A stretch of 6,915 nucleotides of DNA from Planctomycetota bacterium (lineage in GTDB: Bacteria; Planctomycetota; Phycisphaerae; Phycisphaerales; SM1A02), in contig JADFGE010000163.1 in NCBI GenBank assembly GCA_022567855.1, forward strand, positions 1-6,915. Reading direction: 5' to 3'. Shown here one piece after another: positions 4,751-6,915 of this stretch. Both the position numbers and the translations under genes were made by a program. Below the pieces are notes generated by a model. It ran no database searches and had not been told where the DNA came from. It saw nothing but the letters and a program-made list of their open reading frames with translations. Numbering within the stretch: position 1 is the stretch's first letter; every line of letters begins with the position of its first letter.

Positions 4751-6280
4751 ATGCGCACGATTTCCAGCAAGTCCATCACCGTCGTCGTAGTTGGGTGCGT
4801 ATGCCTAGCGGGTGCAAACCTCGTCCAAGCCCAGATTCCCCCCGGTGACTTTACGATTGAGCTGGAGCCAGTCGTAGCGGGACTGGCTGCACCGCTTAGC
4901 GTCACTCATGCCGGAGACGGATCGGGACGCCTGTTCATCCCGGATCAGCCCGGCCAGATTTGGATCGTCCAGGACGGTGAGCTCTTGACCACTCCGTTCC
5001 TCGACATTTCAGACAAGCTTCCGGAGCTTAACGCGTTTTTTGACGAACGCGGGCTGCTCGGGTTGGCCTTTCATCCACAGTACAGGGTGAACGGACGATT
5101 CTTTGTTCGTTACAGCGCACCGCGGGAGGGCAGTCCGGACGAGCCGTGTTTCGGCACGAGCCGCGGTTGTCATACGGAGAACCTGGCGGAGTATCGCGTC
5201 TCGGACGATGACCCCAACATCGCGGACCCCGATTCCGAGATCATTCTGTTCGCGATCGACGAACCCCAATTCAACCACGATGGCGGTGATGTCGCGTTCG
5301 GGCCGGATGGTTTTCTCTACTTCACCTTGGGCGACGGCGGCGGGGCCCACGACGGGCTTGCCGACGATCCACCCTCTCACGGCCCGATCGGCAACGGGCA
5401 GAATATCGAGACCGCACTGGGCGCCATCTTGCGGCTTGACGTCGACAGCCCCATCACAATTTGCCATGTCCCTCCGGGAAACCCGGGCAACGGCCGCACC
5501 ATCACCATTGCCCGGGCTGCATTGCCGGCCCACCTTGCTCACGGTGATACGATCGGCCCCTGTGATAGGGACGACGAACCGGCGCCTTTGCGCTATGGCA
5601 TTCCGCCGGACAACCCTTTCGTGGGAATTACCGGCGTGGACGAGATCTACGCCTATGGGCTGCGCAACCCATACAAGTTCTCATTCGATGATGGTCCGGG
5701 CGGTGACGGCGCGCTGTTCCTCGCTGACGTCGGCCAGAACCTCTTCGAGGAGGTCAACATCATCGTCAACGGCGGCAACTACGGATGGGTGATCAAGGAG
5801 GGTTTCCACTGCTTCGATCCGTTCAACCCCACCAACCCCCCGGATGTATGCCCCAACACCGGCCCCTTGGGCGAGCCGTTGCTCGACCCGATCGTTGAGT
5901 ACTCTCATCCCGGGTCCGGATTCCCGCTCGAGGGCGGGATTACGGTGATCGGCGGCTTCGTCTATCGGGGGTCGCACTCACCCAGCCTGGTCGGCACGTA
6001 TGTTTTCGGTGATTTCGCCCAGCAATTCGTTTTGCCCTCGGGGAGCCTCTATTTTCTCGCCGAGCCCGTGCCGGGCAACTTCGAGATCCGGCGCTTCAGA
6101 ATCACCGAGGACGACATTCCTTATGGACTGTTCCTCAAGGGATTCGGCGAGGATGAGGACGGTGAGATCTATGTATGCGGTTCAGTCGCGTTGGCCCCAT
6201 TCGGCGACACGGGCGTGGTGGAGCGAATCGTCGTGGTGCCGAACGGCAATTCCCGTTTAAGCCTGCAGAAAGATGACTAG
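4751..6280 (+). CDS. Secreted PQQ-dependent sugar dehydrogenase-like beta-propeller (sorbosone dehydrogenase family)
   Basis: The 509-residue protein begins with a signal peptide: basic start MRTISSK, hydrophobic core, and probable cleavage after VQA (25-27). A VVGC (13-16) could instead act as a lipobox. The mature part has the signatures of the soluble glucose/L-sorbosone dehydrogenase propeller: APLSVTHAGDGSGRLFIPDQPG (47-68), ERGLLGLAFHPQY (99-111), FNHDGGDVAFGPDGFLY (174-190) with probable catalytic His176, GLRNPYKFSFD (303-313), LADVGQNLFEEVN (324-336) and NYGW (343-346). Such enzymes bind PQQ and calcium and oxidise sugars outside the cytoplasm; the substrate here is unknown. A segment of about 45 residues (234-279) carrying CHVPPGNPGN (238-247) and AHLAHGDTIGPC (260-271) interrupts the propeller between LRLDVDS and LRYGIPPDNPF, which normally lie closer together. 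No PQQ biosynthesis gene is in the window. The C-terminus ends without a sorting signal. Confidence 0.88.
   Translation: MRTISSKSITVVVVGCVCLAGANLVQAQIPPGDFTIELEPVVAGLAAPLSVTHAGDGSGRLFIPDQPGQIWIVQDGELLTTPFLDISDKLPELNAFFDERGLLGLAFHPQYRVNGRFFVRYSAPREGSPDEPCFGTSRGCHTENLAEYRVSDDDPNIADPDSEIILFAIDEPQFNHDGGDVAFGPDGFLYFTLGDGGGAHDGLADDPPSHGPIGNGQNIETALGAILRLDVDSPITICHVPPGNPGNGRTITIARAALPAHLAHGDTIGPCDRDDEPAPLRYGIPPDNPFVGITGVDEIYAYGLRNPYKFSFDDGPGGDGALFLADVGQNLFEEVNIIVNGGNYGWVIKEGFHCFDPFNPTNPPDVCPNTGPLGEPLLDPIVEYSHPGSGFPLEGGITVIGGFVYRGSHSPSLVGTYVFGDFAQQFVLPSGSLYFLAEPVPGNFEIRRFRITEDDIPYGLFLKGFGEDEDGEIYVCGSVALAPFGDTGVVERIVVVPNGNSRLSLQKDD
5450..5590 (+). other. CHVPPGNPGN module inserted in the dehydrogenase propeller
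   Basis: Residues 234-280 of the dehydrogenase read PITICHVPPGNPGNGRTITI, then a short link to AHLAHGDTIGPC. From memory this cysteine-bounded module, with pattern CHxPPGNPxNxxTI...AHLxHGDxxGxC, recurs in many unrelated secreted bacterial proteins, usually near domain borders. Here it sits within the catalytic propeller. The two cysteines (238 and 271) could form a disulfide or, with the His residues, bind a metal. Its function is unknown to me. Confidence 0.6.
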
Positions 6281-6285
6281 ATGAC

Positions 6286-6322
6286 CGTGCGCGAAAATGC
6301 CGCGACCGGATCATCGCGCACG
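6286..6322 (+). terminator. Possible terminator or 3'-end hairpin of the dehydrogenase mRNA
   Basis: CGTGCGCGA (6286-6294) pairs perfectly with TCGCGCACG (6314-6322), a 9-bp GC-rich stem with a 19-base loop, starting 5 bases after the stop codon. The position suits a 3'-end structure, but no T-run follows. It is therefore not a classical intrinsic terminator, and an alternative stem (CGCGA 6301-6305 with TCGCG 6314-6318) competes. Confidence 0.4.
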
Positions 6323-6365
6323 CCGCCGGCACGAACCGGAAGCTTATAGTCCAGCGGTATGTCAC

Positions 6366-6384
6366 GGTGTACACCATAAAAAAA
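6366..6384. repeat. GGTGTACACC palindrome followed by an A7 run
   Basis: A perfect 10-bp palindrome (6366-6375) followed two bases later by seven A (6378-6384). Read on the minus strand the A-run is a T7 tract, which could mark the end of transcripts from the small gene at 6538-6873. However, the hairpins before it are weak (for example ACCC-GACT-GGGT). The palindrome could also be an operator. Confidence 0.3.
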
Positions 6385-6537
6385 TCGATCACGGCGATGA
6401 CGCACCCAGTCGGGTCCCATAAGGGGCATTATGTCGCGAGAATGTGGACTAGCAGCTGACCGGATTGCTGCATTACTATCCCGTACTGTCTAAATATTCA
6501 GCCGAGATGGGAATCACTGAGTTCATTGCCCCATTTG

Positions 6538-6873
6538 CTACTGTGATTTGATGCGCCCTCGTCCAAGTTCGATGAGATCAGCGACAAGTTCGACCTCGAA
6601 CCACTCGTAGAACATCTCCACCGTTCGATTCGCTGGCCAGACTGATATGTCTCTCATCCAGGCCACGAGTTCAATGTCGAAGATCGCCTGCCAGAAGAAC
6701 TCGCATACCATCTCGTTAAGAGTCATACCTTCAAGCGCGTTGAATAGATACACAGTCGGCTGCATACGCTTGTATTCAAGCACCATCGTTGGCCCATCAT
6801 CATCCATGGAGTTGACCCAGTCCACATACGGTTGTTTCGCCCGAGCCAAGATGCTCCATCGATTCACAAACAC
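6538..6873 (-). CDS. Small uncharacterised protein, VNRWSILARAKQPYVDW family
   Basis: From the GTG at 6873 the protein has 111 residues, acidic and rich in aromatic residues. It opens with a strand-like VNRWSILARAKQPYVDWVNSMDD (3-25), has PTVYLF (39-44) in the middle, and a helical second half with WMRDISVWPANRTVEMFYEWFEVEL (72-96). I recall small planctomycete and other bacterial proteins with the same plan (NRW/F...PKQPxxDW, PTVYLxP, WPxxRxxxxFxxWF); none has a function I know. No signal peptide or membrane segment. Start is uncertain: GTG at 6873 or 6867, neither with a clear ribosome binding site. The frame stays open to the right edge (RWNAEVLLEAGGLS before the GTG), so the gene may begin outside the window. 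It is convergent with the dehydrogenase. Confidence 0.7.
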   Translation of the reverse strand: MFVNRWSILARAKQPYVDWVNSMDDDGPTMVLEYKRMQPTVYLFNALEGMTLNEMVCEFFWQAIFDIELVAWMRDISVWPANRTVEMFYEWFEVELVADLIELGRGRIKSQ

Positions 6874-6915
6874 GCTTAAGCCGCCCGCCTCGAGTAGTAC
6901 TTCAGCATTCCACCT

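Larger units (their letters stand above)
6281..6537. other. Intergenic stretch between convergent genes
   Basis: About 257 bases between the dehydrogenase stop and the stop of the small minus-strand gene. It contains a long hairpin just after the dehydrogenase (6286-6322), a GGTGTACACC palindrome next to an A7 run (6366-6384), and one CAGCTG site (6453-6458). A 47-codon minus-strand frame (6420-6277) has no ribosome binding site and is not called. The 3' two-thirds is AT-richer than the coding regions. Confidence 0.6.

Noticed and set aside
6277..6420. 47-codon minus-strand frame (MGPDWVRHRR...)
   Set aside because: Translation looks moderately protein-like, but there is no ribosome binding site, it overlaps the dehydrogenase stop, and I recognise no family. 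Conservation in relatives would be needed to revive it.

Overview
The window most likely comes from a planctomycete-like bacterium (Planctomycetota, possibly Phycisphaerae). I infer this from three things: a minus-strand remnant with the motif VGILDLLILLTAWGPC, which resembles the dockerin/EF-hand-like tails common in secreted proteins of that phylum; an AAA+ ATPase and VWA-type pair of a kind frequent there; and a secreted PQQ-type sugar dehydrogenase. The genes are moderately GC-rich. No rRNA, CRISPR array or intact insertion sequence is visible.

Left half (1-3315, minus strand) is one apparent operon transcribed right to left: an AAA+ ATPase of the MoxR/magnesium-chelatase-I type (3315-1900), a PvuII-like N4-cytosine DNA methyltransferase (1910-864) overlapping it by 11 bp, and, 19 bp further on, the N-terminal 281 residues of the probable VWA-family partner of the ATPase (844 to the left edge). 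ATPases of this type usually work with a VWA protein as a chaperone-like remodelling pair. A DNA methyltransferase sitting exactly between the two, with no restriction enzyme visible, is the most unusual arrangement in the window.

Middle (3316-4750): a divergent intergenic region with two hairpins leads into a plus-strand peroxiredoxin of the PrxQ/BCP/AhpE group (3548-4036). It is followed by about 700 bases with no intact gene. This stretch holds the 5' half of a tRNA-Gly(TCC) gene, several small inverted repeats, a decayed minus-strand reading frame with the WGPC motif, and the leader of the next gene, including a perfect 8-bp hairpin immediately before its ribosome binding site.

Right half: a secreted sorbosone/glucose-dehydrogenase-like beta-propeller protein (4751-6280) with an extra CHVPPGNPGN module of about 45 residues inserted in the propeller. 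Then comes a non-coding stretch of about 260 bases with a long hairpin just after the stop and a GGTGTACACC palindrome next to an A7 run. Last is a small minus-strand gene of an uncharacterised family (6873-6538, reading frame open to the right edge).

Apart from the three-gene minus-strand operon, the genes look like independent units: oxidative stress defence, periplasmic or extracellular carbohydrate oxidation, and one unknown.
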